DNA of 64,000 bases from Brugia malayi (lineage: Eukaryota; Nematoda; Chromadorea; Rhabditida; Onchocercidae), in contig NW_025062479.1 in the NCBI RefSeq assembly GCF_000002995.4, forward strand, positions 15,620,721-15,684,720, read 5' to 3'. Each line of letters begins with the position of its first letter. Position 1 is the stretch's first letter. This document shows positions 48,513-60,300 of the stretch, one piece after another. The translations under genes were made by a program, and so were the position numbers. Below the pieces are notes generated by a model. It did no database searches and was not told the origin of the DNA. It saw only the letters and a list, made by a program, of their open reading frames with translations.

Positions 48513-51500
48513 ATGGCAGAATGTCTGAAATGGGTAGGAAATTTCATGATTGATGAAGTATGGCTTTCGAAAAAGATAAATGACGTTATCGTTGATAAAG
48601 ATGACCAGTGGAGAATCAAGTTATTCAATGACATCATATCAGAAATAGGCGAAAATTTTAAATACAAAAGTACCCCATGTAAAACAGTTTTCGGGAATGG
48701 AGCAGATACGGAAGGTATATTTCATTATTTCTAAGACACTGAAAGAATAATGTAGGATCACTTGGTATTGTTTCATGTGATATAACGAAAATGTTATTTC
48801 CGATAGACTAAGTATGTAGAAGCTATTTTGAAACATTTAAGCGATTAAATATTTATTGTATGTAACGAAGTTTTTTTTTTAGCTGTAACCTATAATTTTA
48901 ACCTATAGTTTATTCCACTTTAGATGTGAATGATCAGACGATAACATACAATAGTGATTCAAATAACGAATTAACAGTCTCAGAAAATTCGAAGACTAAT
49001 GAAACGACATCAGCATTAATCCGAAATTTGAAGTTAGGTAAAACGACGGATAATTGCGCGTCATTGAATGACAAGTATGTCACTAAGTATTTTCTTTTGC
49101 TAACTACAAATGTGGCAGAGTCACGTGATAAGTGATAACGTGCTTTTATATGTCGATTAGATATGTTCAACCTAATAAGGACTAATGATCTAATGATAGC
49201 AGCCGTTAATGTTTAAACTATTAATTTGTTCACTATTACGTTATTGGTTGGAAGATTTCCTTTTTTTTTTTACAGAGAAATAATTCAGCTGTTAAATTTT
49301 GGACATTTAAAACAGCGAGATTTAGAACAAAAATTAAGTTATGATTTTCTCCGTGCTGTTTCATTGCGAAGGTCACATTTTTATGAGACGGCCAATATAT
49401 CATTCCAAAATCTACCATTCCAGCAGTATGACTACAGTTACGTAAGTGTTCTTTTATTGTTTTATTTACGACTTTTTATCTTTGTTGATATAGTTTAATT
49501 GAATTGTTATGTTATAGGTGAACGGATCATGCTGCGAAAATGTTATTGGTTATGTTCCGGTACCGACGGGAATTGTTGGCCCATTATTAGTGAATGGGCG
49601 TAAATGTTTCGTACCAATGTCTACAACGGAAGGTGCTCTTGTCGCTAGTACCAACCGTGGTTGTCGTGCAGTCTTTGTGAGTTAATTAGAAAAAAATTCT
49701 GAAAATGTAGAAGATATGTTGCATTTTTCTTTAAATTGACTTTAAGTAGAACATATGATTCATTACAGGAATCTGGCGGTGTAACTGTTCGGATGTATAG
49801 GGATGGAATGACGCGTGCGCCAGTCGTTCAGTTTGCAAATGTCGCTAGGACGCTGTAAGCTCATGAGATCTTAGTGATCTGAGTCACTTCATTTGTTTCT
49901 ATCGTAGTTTCAGCTTTGCACTTCTCTATATTTAGGAGTAATGATAATAAGTCTTGAGGTAGAAAAGCTTGTCTTTTATGTTTAAATGTATATTTAAATT
50001 AAAGCGTGGTTCTTTGTTAAATCTATTGCTTAAGTATATCTTTTTAGCAACATTTGCAAACTATCTTTTTAGCGAGATGAAGGATTTTCTAGATTCATCA
50101 ACCGGTTTCGAGGAAATCAAAGCTGTTTTTGATTCAACAAGCAGGTATAATCTGAAATATTATATCTGTGGTGACTTGCGCGAATGATAGATAAAATACA
50201 TGGTTGTTTGCTGTTTTGCTGTTTGATATTTGAACATATGACTGATCAACTAGAAAATTGGCATAACGCTTATTTTGTTTCGAAGACAAGCGAAAGGATT
50301 TCTTATTGTTTTGCAGTTTTGCGAGACTACAAAGGCTTGAGACAGATATCACTGGTCGTCTGTTATTTATAAGATTTGAAGCTAAAACAGGTGATGCGAT
50401 GGGTATGAATATGGTTTCAAAGTAAGTTTTCTGTACTTTCGTGCATCTCTTTTTTTGCTTTTTTACTGATAAATGAATGAAAATAGTAAGTAAAAAAAAA
50501 TTTTTTATTTCATGTGATCTGTTACTTTCCAATACTTCTGCTTAACATTGCAACGTATTCAGTGTTATAGAGGTACAAATGCAGCATTATCATATCTAAA
50601 GCAGAAATGTCCCGAAATGGAGGTATTGTCGTTATCTGGAAATTACTGTGTAGACAAAAAAGCTAGCGCGATTAATTGGTTACTTTTTTTTTTTACTTGT
50701 AATTATTTTATGCCATTAATTTTCTATAGTTTCATGTTATACTTTTTTCTTTCCGTTTTAACGCATTTGTCAATTCGTGGGTTTTGCAGGATTAAAGGAC
50801 GTGGGAAATCGGTGGTTGCTGAGGCAGTAATTTCAGCTGCAGTGGTACAAACTGTCCTTAAAACTACGGTTGATGCACTGGTACGATTAGGACAGGCAAA
50901 ACTATTGATTGGTTCCTCCATGGCTGGCACTATTGGTGGTTGGAATGCGCATGCAGCTAACATTGTTGCAGCCATATTTATTGCGACTGGACAGGTTTGA
51001 TCTATATATGTGTATAAATCAGTATGCTTTTTTCCAGTATCCTTAAGTTTTCTTCCTGTTATTTATCCAGAAGATTTTAGTAGTGTGGTACCTTATTAAT
51101 TTCTCCATTTTCGCATTACAGGATGTTGCTCAGGTTGTATCTAGTAGTATGTGTTTAACTACAATGGAAAAAACTGAGCTTGATGATTTGTATATTTCCT
51201 GTAGCATGCGTTGCCTAGAAGTTGGAACTGTTGGAGGTGGTACAATATTACCAGCTCAAAATGCATGTTTGCAGGTTTCTTGAAATTTTCCATAAATTTT
51301 TTTTGAAGCACTTGAGAGATGTTTTGTTTGGTATCCTGAAATAGTGCAACATTTGAAAGCCTCTGAATTGTGATGCTTGTATTTGTGTGATAAGTGTATA
51401 TTATTGAGATGATGGGTTGCGTAACAGCAACTTCAGTCCCCGGTGAATGTGCGAAACATTTGGCAGAAATTATCTGTTCAACAGTGCTAGCGGGTGAATT

Positions 51501-51945
51501 ATCGCTTTTGGCTGCGCAGTGTTCGAATGATCTCGTTAAAAGTCACATAAGGCTTAACAGGTAATGATTTCGTTTTGCTGATTTAGTTTTATAAATTCGA
51601 TTTTTCATTACTTTGCCTTAAATATAGTTCTGACTCAGTTCACTAGAAAAAATGTTGTATTATAACGCTTTAAGATATTATATAGTATTTACATTGCATA
51701 CGGTCTATCATTTTCACCAATTACGAACCGAAATGGTATTTGGAAGCAATTGTTATTTTGAATGTTTAAGGTCTACCAGATGTTTGATGACGTCTGCGGA
51801 TTCTGTATGTGATTCTCGACATGAATCAAGCTCAGTAACCCATGACAACGATCAACAGAAGAAAGTAAGGGTAGAAATCTCATTTCGGGATCATCCCGCA
51901 GAGAAGCCCGTTAAATTTGAAATGCAGTGCTCCAATATTTTGTGA
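48513..51945 (+). CDS. HMG-CoA reductase (class I, no evident membrane domain)
   Basis: Reduces HMG-CoA to mevalonate with NADPH, the committed step of isoprenoid synthesis. Twelve exons: 48513-48714, 48924-49074, 49276-49441, 49518-49676, 49769-49854, 50073-50144, 50317-50421, 50571-50678, 50790-50994, 51122-51274, 51409-51560 and 51771-51945. All phases agree and give 577 aa. Catalytic residues are all present: Glu211 ([10 protein letters not shown]), Lys343 ([12 protein letters not shown]), Asp419 (GQDVAQ) and His515 ([10 protein letters not shown]). Also seen are [22 protein letters not shown]-binding DAMGMNM and GTVGGG. Ser521 sits where the AMPK-phosphorylated Ser lies in mammals. The DSTS-R-FARLQ motif reads Ser279 instead of Arg. 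I chose ATG 48513 because it follows a TTTTGCAG acceptor by 9 bases, as expected for a spliced-leader start. This start leaves no sterol-sensing or membrane region. An upstream hydrophobic exon (from 48280) cannot be excluded. Confidence 0.93.
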
Positions 51946-51977
51946 TGCATTATTTTGAAATAGATTCGTCTTTTTTG

Positions 51978-52325
51978 ATGTGTAGAGATTTTTGGTATAA
52001 ATCTCTCTCTTACATTTGTTACAAAACTGAGGAGCTATTACACCAAAAAGTTGATCAGGTAAATGAGTTAGTCAGGAATTTTAATCCCAAATTTCTAGTA
52101 TTAGAAAATAGTTATAAAACGTTTGAGGAATTTGTATGCCTTCAGGAACACTTTGGGTTAGCATGTGGTTAACAGTATTATGTTTAAGTCAACTTTGTTA
52201 GGGTAACGAATTTATAAATTTCAGTTGTTTTTGTGATCCGCATGATGTACTTGTTCGGTATATTGAAAATCAAAATGTGGTTTAAAATATTTAAAATACA
52301 GAAAAAGGAAACGGACGATATGTAG
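51978..52325 (+). CDS. Possible small basic-tailed protein downstream of HMG-CoA reductase (hypothetical)
   Basis: Unrecognised. An open frame from ATG 51978 to 52167 (KTEELLHQKVDQVNELVRN is coiled-coil-like) can be spliced from GTTAAC to the TTTCAG acceptor at 52223-52224. It then continues in frame to TAG at 52325, giving 96 aa with a hydrophobic, Lys-rich tail (MMYLFGILKIKMWFKIF). It starts 33 bases after the reductase stop, so it could be a second cistron, an alternative last exon, or a chance frame in the 3' UTR. The donor is weak and no family is recognised. Confidence 0.25.
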
Positions 52326-52661
52326 AAGAAAAAGAAAGAACTAGTGTGACCGTAAAAGGTCATCGAATACGCAGAACATATTTACCGAACAATTAGGCAT
52401 GTGCAGCATATGATATATTTTATTAATTTTTGAGCTGGAATATGAGTACTGTTTTCAGCAATTTTATTGTTTACAAATTTATGTGTAATTCATTTATTAT
52501 TTGCATTAAAAGTACAATCTTGAATAACAATATACTATAACTTTTTGTATTGCTTCCTTTATCTGTTCTTTGCTGGCCATTATAATTTAGATATAGTTGA
52601 TTTATTCGTAATGTTAACGGGTGTTTGGAAAATTTCCGAACTCAAACAATATCAGTTTTGG

Positions 52662-52865
52662 TTAATGTTCCAAGAATTGTAAATGTCCTGCAGCACTGAT
52701 TGCACTTACTGGTTCTTGTGATTTTGTTGTATAGCTTCCGTTCGCTTCTCTATTAATGGAGGATGGAATTCGCGGGTTGTTGAAAGTGAGAAGCCGGTTT
52801 TTGTGTATAGTCTGATAAAATCGTAACATTTCAATTGACAAATCTGCAGTTATTTGAAGGTTCAT
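52662..52865 (-). other. Unassigned minus-strand open frame
   Basis: A 67-codon open frame (MNLQITADLSIEMLRFYQ...) of rather balanced composition contains a strong GTAAGT donor after SYTTKSQEP. This would suit a first exon of a minus-strand gene, but I find no matching downstream exon. I cannot call it a gene. Confidence 0.15.
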
Positions 52866-52907
52866 TCGAGGATAATTTTGAGTTTTCGGTTTTGAAAGTG
52901 TTGTAAG

Positions 52908-52948
52908 AAAAACACATCCCTCTTTTTTGGACAGAGGGGTGTGTTTTT
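52908..52948. repeat. 15-bp inverted repeat with 11-base loop, hairpin-forming
   Basis: AAAAACACATCCCTC (52908-52922) faces GAGGGGTGTGTTTTT (52934-52948). The one T/G position can pair as G:U in RNA. The loop is TTTTTTGGACA. It sits about 1 kb past the reductase stop codon. Confidence 0.85.
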
Positions 52949-53130
52949 ATCTTATTTTGTATATAAGACTGTAATAATTTTGCAATACCATTCCTATGAC
53001 ATTAGAGACCGCCAATTCACTGGATTCGTCATATTTACGATTATGTCACAATTTTCATATATACTATAGAGGGCATTTCTGTAAAGTTTGTAAATTTAAG
53101 AAGTAATTCGTAAAATGTATTATATAAGAC

Positions 53131-53349
53131 TTAACATTCCTGCATCGTAGTCATTAAATAATTGATAAAATGTGAACATACTAGAACGTGAAACCATGCA
53201 ATAACAAATAGGGTGATTAAAATGACAAGCAAAATAAGTGAAATGGCATGGTACTCCTTCCTTTCCTGTTGCAGATAAAATATTGAAGGGATAAGTATTG
53301 CTAACAAAGATATAAATGTTATCAAGCATGAGACCTGGAATTCTTTCAT
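53131..53349 (-). CDS. Possible 72-aa two-helix membrane protein
   Basis: A single open frame from ATG 53349 to TAA encodes 72 residues with two clear hydrophobic helices: CLITFISLLAILIPSIF and LILLVILITLFVIAWFHVLV. They are separated by a charged turn, QQERKE. Length and topology resemble the small ER subunit PIG-Y of GPI-GlcNAc transferase, including an aromatic-His pair late in helix 2, but similarity is too short to be decisive. A TTTGCAG acceptor lies just upstream at about 53385, but the first ATG after it is out of frame. It may be a real small gene or a hydrophobic chance frame. Confidence 0.3.
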   Translation of the reverse strand: MKEFQVSCLITFISLLAILIPSIFYLQQERKEYHAISLILLVILITLFVIAWFHVLVCSHFINYLMTTMQEC

Positions 53350-54920
53350 TTGTTAACTCATTGTTTTTTTTTTTTTTTTTCATTATTCTGCAAAGATCAT
53401 TAACCGTCTGTAATTTCAATATGAGTCACCACTTCTGGATATGGTGATGTATGTATGATGTATTATAGCACATAAAAAATGCGCTTTCATGCATATGGAA
53501 TTAATTTCTAAGAAAATTTATGGACTTAATTTATATATTAAAATATTCAAATGAAAGCTAGCATATGAAATAAAAAAAAGAAAAATAGTTTAAACAGACC
53601 TAAAAATAATATGTGATATAAATAACATCCAATTAATAGTTTTTAAGCCATAAAATAATAAATTTGTGGGAGCGATTTGTGCAATTGGCCGTATGATCAA
53701 TGCAAGTGTATATTGTATATGTATGTCACAGATATAATTGATAATTTGAAAAAATGGAAAAGTACATTTTTGTTTGGGAAAGATCAGATTTGAAGAAATC
53801 ACAATCACTCATTCTTACATGCCATATGAATGAAATTATGTGGCATATAGATGAAAATTTCAATTGTCTAAAAAAAGGAAAAAAAATTTTTTTTCTCATA
53901 ATTGTGTGAAAAGGAAAAAAAAGAATAGAAAATAAAAGTTTTATATTCAAAAAAAAAGCAAACGAAAATGTTAAGTATTAAAAAAAATTAGAAGTATCTA
54001 AGATTTTAAACAAATATAACAAGAAAAGGCTGATTTGTTTGCAATCATTTCAAATATGAAATCATACTTCATGTGGCTATTGTAGCATAGATTTGAACGA
54101 AATTTTAAGTTTTGAAAAATTCAACTTTTACGTTGTTATCATTGTTTAATATAAATTATTGGTTCTTATTTAGTTGTCCTGTTTTATTGTTGTTTGTCGG
54201 TTTCTTACTAACTGTAAACTATATTCAAATATTGACAAGGTTAGCAATTTTTCCTCTTCGTGGCACCGAATGCTTATTATATAAATAATAGCATCCTCCA
54301 TTCTTGAGGATCAACAAACTCTAATTTAGTGCTACTACGTTCTCATTCAAATTCATTCATTTTAAATCTAATTTTCTTTATTTTCGTTTATTTTCGTAGA
54401 TAAACTTTATGAAATTATCAGTATGTTGTTGTATAGATTAGTACTTATGTATCATTTGCAAAAGTGATCAGTGAACGAAGAACTGCTAATCTTTTCAAAT
54501 TCAAATATTCAAATATAATTCACCATTAGTGAAAAGCCCACAAACAGTTGGTAACTTTGTAAACAATCTAATTGGAATCAAATTTCAACACATATTTTTT
54601 GTTAACTGAGACAGTGTGTAAATGGATAAATGATTTCCTGCATGAGACTGAAACATCTGTCTAAAGAATATTCAATAAATTAACACAGTTTCACGTCGAC
54701 ATATTATAATTGATTTTTCTCGACAGATTAAAAAATCAAAATTTGATAAAATTAATATGGAATAGCTCCATAGATTTGACCAGGAATAGTTTCATGAATT
54801 CGCCAATTTGTTGCAATCATTCAATATGGCTTTAAATTTACTTCAAGGCAATATAAAAATTTAGTTTCTTTGATGTGAATCTATGAATGAAGTCTCGTTT
54901 ACGTCAGAATTGTTTGCCGT
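53350..54920. other. Intergenic DNA before the tRNA genes
   Basis: AT-rich sequence with a T run near 53365. I see no supported gene and no obvious repeat. Confidence 0.5.
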
Positions 54921-55002
54921 GCAGCGATGTCCGAGTGGTTAAGGAGTTGGACTTGAAATCCAATGGGCTTTGCCCGCGCAGGTTCGAACCCTGCTCGCTG
55001 CG
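54921..55002 (+). tRNA. tRNA-Ser (anticodon UGA), copy 1
   Basis: This 82-nt type II tRNA has acceptor stem GCAGCGA pairing with TCGCTGC, discriminator G, and anticodon loop CTTGAAA with anticodon TGA at 54954-54956. The variable arm is long, as in serine tRNAs. The T arm is GGTTCGAACCC (B box), and TGTCCGAGTGG is the A-box region. There is no intron. A TTTT stretch about 10 bases downstream can terminate Pol III. Confidence 0.97.
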
Positions 55003-55165
55003 TACACTGTACCTTTTCCAAATTTGAAGTAAACGGTTGATTTGTACAGTACCTCCTGATAAATTTACCAGGAATTCACAGCGATGATATCAATGACAAT
55101 AATTTACAGAATGCAATGATTTCAAGAAAATGTATTATGAATGCTTGTGGTTTGTACAGATGTGT

Positions 55166-55247
55166 GCAGCGATGTCCGAGTGGTTAAGGAGTTGGACTTG
55201 AAATCCAATGGGCTTTGCCCGCGCAGGTTCGAACCCTGCTCGCTGCG
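55166..55247 (+). tRNA. tRNA-Ser (anticodon UGA), copy 2
   Basis: Identical over all 82 bases to the copy at 54921-55002, with anticodon TGA at 55199-55201. The 163-bp spacer and the flanks differ, so the tRNA body is conserved while surrounding DNA has diverged. A TTTT stretch follows about 9 bases downstream. Confidence 0.97.
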
Positions 55248-55640
55248 AGTGGGTGTTTTGCATCGTTGATATGCATCTATTCCACACCTAAGCTTCCATG
55301 TTTTCTCTATATTCTTCTGTAATGAGTCTTAAAACTGTGCTGTGATTCTTATCTCGAGATTTTAATTCCCAATAGTTAAAGTGAAACTCAAAGTCGGGTC
55401 AATAATGCTAGAGCTTTTTTGTCGATCAAAATTCAAAACTATCAAAATTAGAACATTTGTTTTCGTGATTAGCTTATATGTCAAAAGAAAAATTGAGAAG
55501 CGAAAAACACAAGAGATGTGCAAAAATAATCATCGAAATTAAAAAGTTCCTATAAGTTGATGAAAGATGAAAAAGCTTGGTAAGTAGACGGAAGTACAAG
55601 CAATCACACTGGAAATGAAGATAAGTGAACAAAAAAAGTA

Positions 55641-57335
55641 TCAAGTTGATGAAAATATAAAATCTAATGCTTCGCTATCGTCCATCATAATATCGACGTG
55701 TCCTTGGGGCTTTTTTGATTTCTCATCCTGAGTAAACGATTTCGAGTTTAACGTTATACTGCTTGCTGTTTCCTCAAAAACGGGTGAGTCGTCATTTTTC
55801 AAAACTGAATTGAAACCATCCAACTGACTCATTCGTTTCTCACGTTGCATACGAAGTTCTTGAGCACGATGCTTATTTTTTTCAATACGTTGTAGTTGCT
55901 CCCATGACAATTTCGATATCTTAAAATATATATATATAATCCTAGTAATTTCCTCAATTCCATGTTATAAATCAAATTTTAATGTTAAAAATATATGAAC
56001 ATATATTAAAAATATATTTCTCACGTACGGAGGACTCAAGTAACGTTGCTGTTCGATGCGATGTAATAGGCACGGATGGCGCATCATCGAAATTTTCAAA
56101 CAAATCTGTATCATTCACTAGCGTATCAGTGAACTCCTTATTTCCTCCCTTATCAGCTATTTCTTTATCCTGTTCATTTTCTTTGTTTCCAAGAAAATCT
56201 TCATCAGTCAAAGGCATGTCGAGTCTCATTTTTGTCAACATTGTCTAAAATAAATAAATCGAAACAGGTAAAAACTATCCACTCATCTAAAGTAAATTTT
56301 TGTATAGATTATGGTAGATAGTAGTTTTCTCTTTAATGGTTGAAAAGTAGGAAACAATACTTGAAAACGAACTTTAAAAATAGCAAATAATAACCAAGAC
56401 AGCATTAAAAACCCAAATGAATTTTCCTATAAACAACTCACTTTTACCATTCTTTTGTCGCTTAGGGATTCCACACGAGACACAAAATCTTCAAATGTCA
56501 TTTTAGGACACAGTAAATGGCTCCAGTGTTCTATTCGACTCATCATTACAAGCAAATCATCGTACTGAAAAAGAAAAACAAAAGTTTTTAAAACAACCAC
56601 TACGAATATTTTGCTTCTGTTTGACATACACGACACCTAATCCAAATTAAAAATTTATCAATTTTAGTTAATAGGAAATACAAAAACCATACAAAACTTT
56701 GCATACCATTCAATACTTTAATAATAGATTATTCAAGTGACAAAAACATTATTTCTAACGTTGCAATCAAAACAAGTAACTTATTTAATATGAGCTATTA
56801 CTAAACTGATCTTAAGTTAGTTTCTTAACCTCTAGAATATTACCAAAATCTCTCATAGGATGTTCGTGAAAGCATAAAATGAGAAAATTGTGTGAAAACA
56901 ATTACAGGATGGAACTGGAAAAGACCAACTGGATTTTTATTTTTTGGAGTAAAACTGTCGAAACTTCGCTTCAATTCAAAGAAGCCATTTGGCCCACAAA
57001 GTTCAATATCTCGTAATTTTGGATTTCTTAGGAGACGTTGCTTGGGGATCTTCCTTTCATCTTTTTTCAGTAGGTCGTTCAAAATTTGTTCTTCCGAAGG
57101 CGCTGCTGAAAAAAAAAAAGAAAAAAAAAACTAAATGGAATGCTCATTATTTGTTTTTAGCAAAGTAATCTTCAAAAGTCTATTCATACTAAAACTTCCA
57201 TTTCTACATCAAATAAATCCATAAAAAAACGAGAAAACAAATATATTATTATAATCGACCATTTTTTTCAATCTCTTCGCGTTCGTTTATATCATCTTCC
57301 GCAAAGAATGCTTTGAAATCGTATTCAATATCCAT
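55641..57335 (-). CDS. tipin: TIMELESS-interacting protein (TIPIN; Csm3/Swi3 family)
   Basis: Replication-fork protection protein that partners TIMELESS in the S-phase checkpoint. Five exons in transcription order: 57335-57260, 57105-56906, 56564-56442, 56244-56029 and 55919-55641. Phases agree and the product is 297 aa, close to human TIPIN (about 300). An acidic N-terminus (YDFKAFFAEDDINEREE) precedes the Swi3 domain: a basic KIPKQRLLRNPKLRD stretch, then SRIEHWSHLLCPKMTFEDF and TKMRLDMPLTDEDF. The C-terminal exon opens with LSWEQLQRIEKNKHRAQ. This matches the RPA32-binding helix (consensus like LTxEQxxRIExNRxxAL) shared by TIPIN, SMARCAL1, UNG2 and XPA. An acidic Asp/Glu linker lies between. 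The exon 1 donor (GTCGAT) is weak and is the least certain junction. ATG 57335 is the first in frame. Confidence 0.88.
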
Positions 57336-60300
57336 CAATCTTGTATACACATTAGCAAAATAACGCACCTCAGAATATCAGCAATGAAAAAGCAAATTCA
57401 CACTCTGAAAAAGCAAAGTTAAGATTTTTCAAAGCCATTTTTATAAAACACTTTGACAGGTGTTTTATATACAAATGAAAGTTTTTTTACATAAATATGA
57501 AATATAATTTATGTACAAATGAAGTCTAAGAAATTTGTGAAGTAGCGACATTAAGCATATTCCAATCACTACCAAAAGAAAATAAAAGTAAAAATAAAAA
57601 ATGAAAACTTTTTATAACAACCAAAAACATAAAAGACAAACACCGTGTCTTTATAACAAACACCTTATTCGGAACTGATGGGTGATAAATTTTTACGTTT
57701 CATGTAGCAACGTGAATCAGAGTTAGTGAATACACGTTTTAACGTGTCACATAGTAACGCGAACATGTGCAAATTAAATTTTTTTCGTTTTCATTTTAAT
57801 TTTTTTCCCTTTTTCTTTTTTTGGTTGTTTAAATTGACATTTTATTTTCTTCTTATATTCCTTTTCGTTATTTCTTTCGTTTTAAAAAATCTCTTTTTAT
57901 ATGTGCCAATGTTTTCTTATTATTACTTTTATCACATGCATAGTCTTCATTGTGTATCGGCCAATATTTTTTTTCTATTTAAAAATGCTCAAAAGTTTTT
58001 GTTCATTTTTTATTCTTTTTAATTTACAGTGTTAATTGTGGATAATTTCTACAATTTAAAAAATTATAAATTATGCCAGAAATAATTGTAATTTTGCTCT
58101 AAATTTTATACCTTTTTTCCTATCTACCTAGCAATAAAAGGCTCAAATTTAAATTTAGAGGTTTTACAAATTGTTTCCATCTTTTTTAACACATTTGCAT
58201 TTCATTTTTAACTGTTTCTTCTTCTTTCTTCCTTTAAAATAAAGAAAAAAAGAAACTGAAGATCGAAAATTTTGAGTAAGATGAATGGTAAAAGTTTCAC
58301 ATTTACATGCAAAATATGCTCACTTTTCACTTTCTTTCTCATTTCAATATCGGTATTTTATTTAAAGGAATGATGAAACAATTGTAATCTATGCTAAGGA
58401 AGTAAATGCTTAAAAATCTAAAAATAATAATTAAACAATTGTTTCTAGCACTCTAATTGTTGCGCTTGAAAAAATAGAATAAGATATTTATGTACACATA
58501 TGTATACATAATTCTACCGCTAATTACGTAATTCTACGTGCTGCGTCAAATATTCTTTATATATATGATGATATTTAACCTGATACACCTTATATGCTAA
58601 CCATTAGAAGAATTTGGGAATATATTAATATGCCATACAACTAATTTGAATAATAACTGCTAAGGAATTAAATGTTTAGAAATCAATTTCTTTTTAATTT
58701 TTTTTCTTTCCTTGAGTAGGAGTAACTTTGTTTCTATGAGCGTCATTAACATCATGTAATATTTGATATTTGTTTTTTTTTTTCTTGTTCTTATCGCAAA
58801 TTATATCGGAAATTTGAATTTTCAATTTGAAATAAATTTTTTTGCTAAGAAAGGGCGAAACGAAGCGATAAGAATAATAAATTCGATGATTAAATAAACT
58901 TGTAACTTCTTTCGACTAATACGTAAGAACGTACCATTTGCTGTAGTTGTGAACTGTTATGCAAAAAGTTATGGAATGACAATAGTAAGTTTTTTTTCTT
59001 CTACTGGCGCATATTCTTAATTTTTCATAGAAACATTTCATAGAAATTTTTGCTGATTAGTTTTTTGTAATCTTAATTGCAATACATCATTTGAGCAGCT
59101 CAACTTGTCCTTCCGATTAATATTTTGAGTGATTTATTAAAGTTACCAGGTAGCGAAATGATTATAATGGATGGGATCAAACTTTTTAGCCTAAAGTTTA
59201 AAATGAAGCACTGATTATCAGACATTATTGTGGAAAATGGCTTTTCTATTGATCAAGTGATGACGTGGCAGTTTAAAGTCACATTTCATCAATCTTCTGA
59301 ACACACCAATAAAATTGCGATGATTTTCCGAAATTCAGAAGTTGTGATAGTGATAGTGAACTATTACAAATTCATGATTTTTTTTTTTCTTTAATTTTGC
59401 AACTGTACGATTATAATTATAAGAAATGATTTTGAACTTCTTGTTTGTTGATATATTATTAATTTTTGTCGATGAAAATCATTTCCTGTTAAATACTATA
59501 AATTTATCGGTATACAGTTTATTATAATTACATGGAGGAGATGGTGGCACGTCAAAACATTGAATTTTGTTGGTTGTCAATCAGCTTACAATACATATGA
59601 GACATTTATTATTGGCCGATGAAATCATTCATGATTTTATGATTGTTTTTTTTCAGCAAATTGTTCGTTTGTTACTATATTTTTTTATATTTAACTCCTT
59701 GTTTGGAAAAATTCTATTTCCACTAATTCATTAAAGTAATCAAAAGTTAATCATTGGATACATGCTGCAGTAAGGTTAGGAAGCTATTCTTGATATCAGT
59801 TCACTGATATCATGTATGAATAACTTCTACTAATATTTTTGACAATATAACTTCTGCTAATGTTCAGTTTTAAAAATTCAGATCAACAATTATTAGATAT
59901 CTGGACTAGTTAAGTTCTACAGAAATACATTTGTTTTTAACCTTTAAACTTGTTTTCCTTATCGGACACACCCAAATAATTACTTTCTTTGATCAGGTTT
60001 TCTCATATCTTTTCATTCCTACTTCTCATTACTGTATCAGTTGTTTTTTTTATCGATATTATCATTTTAATATTACTTCGTATTTGTTTAACAGTAAAAT
60101 TATCTGCGCCGAAAGTCAGAGAAAGTTCTCTTTAGAAATGCCACTGAATTGTCATTATTTTAAATTCATTTTTTAATATAGTTACTTTTGTGATACCCAG
60201 AAATTGCGCTCGCTTACATCAATATTGGAACAATTCAACCATATTATTTTCGATTACATTTAAAAAAGGGAATGCTACTAATTAAGAGAAAAGATGACGA

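Noticed and set aside
50548..51000. 150-codon frame as one exon
   Set aside because: It contains two reductase exons (50571-50678 and 50790-50994) with an in-frame Phe-rich intron between them. The W-I-K junction fits the family only when the intron is removed.
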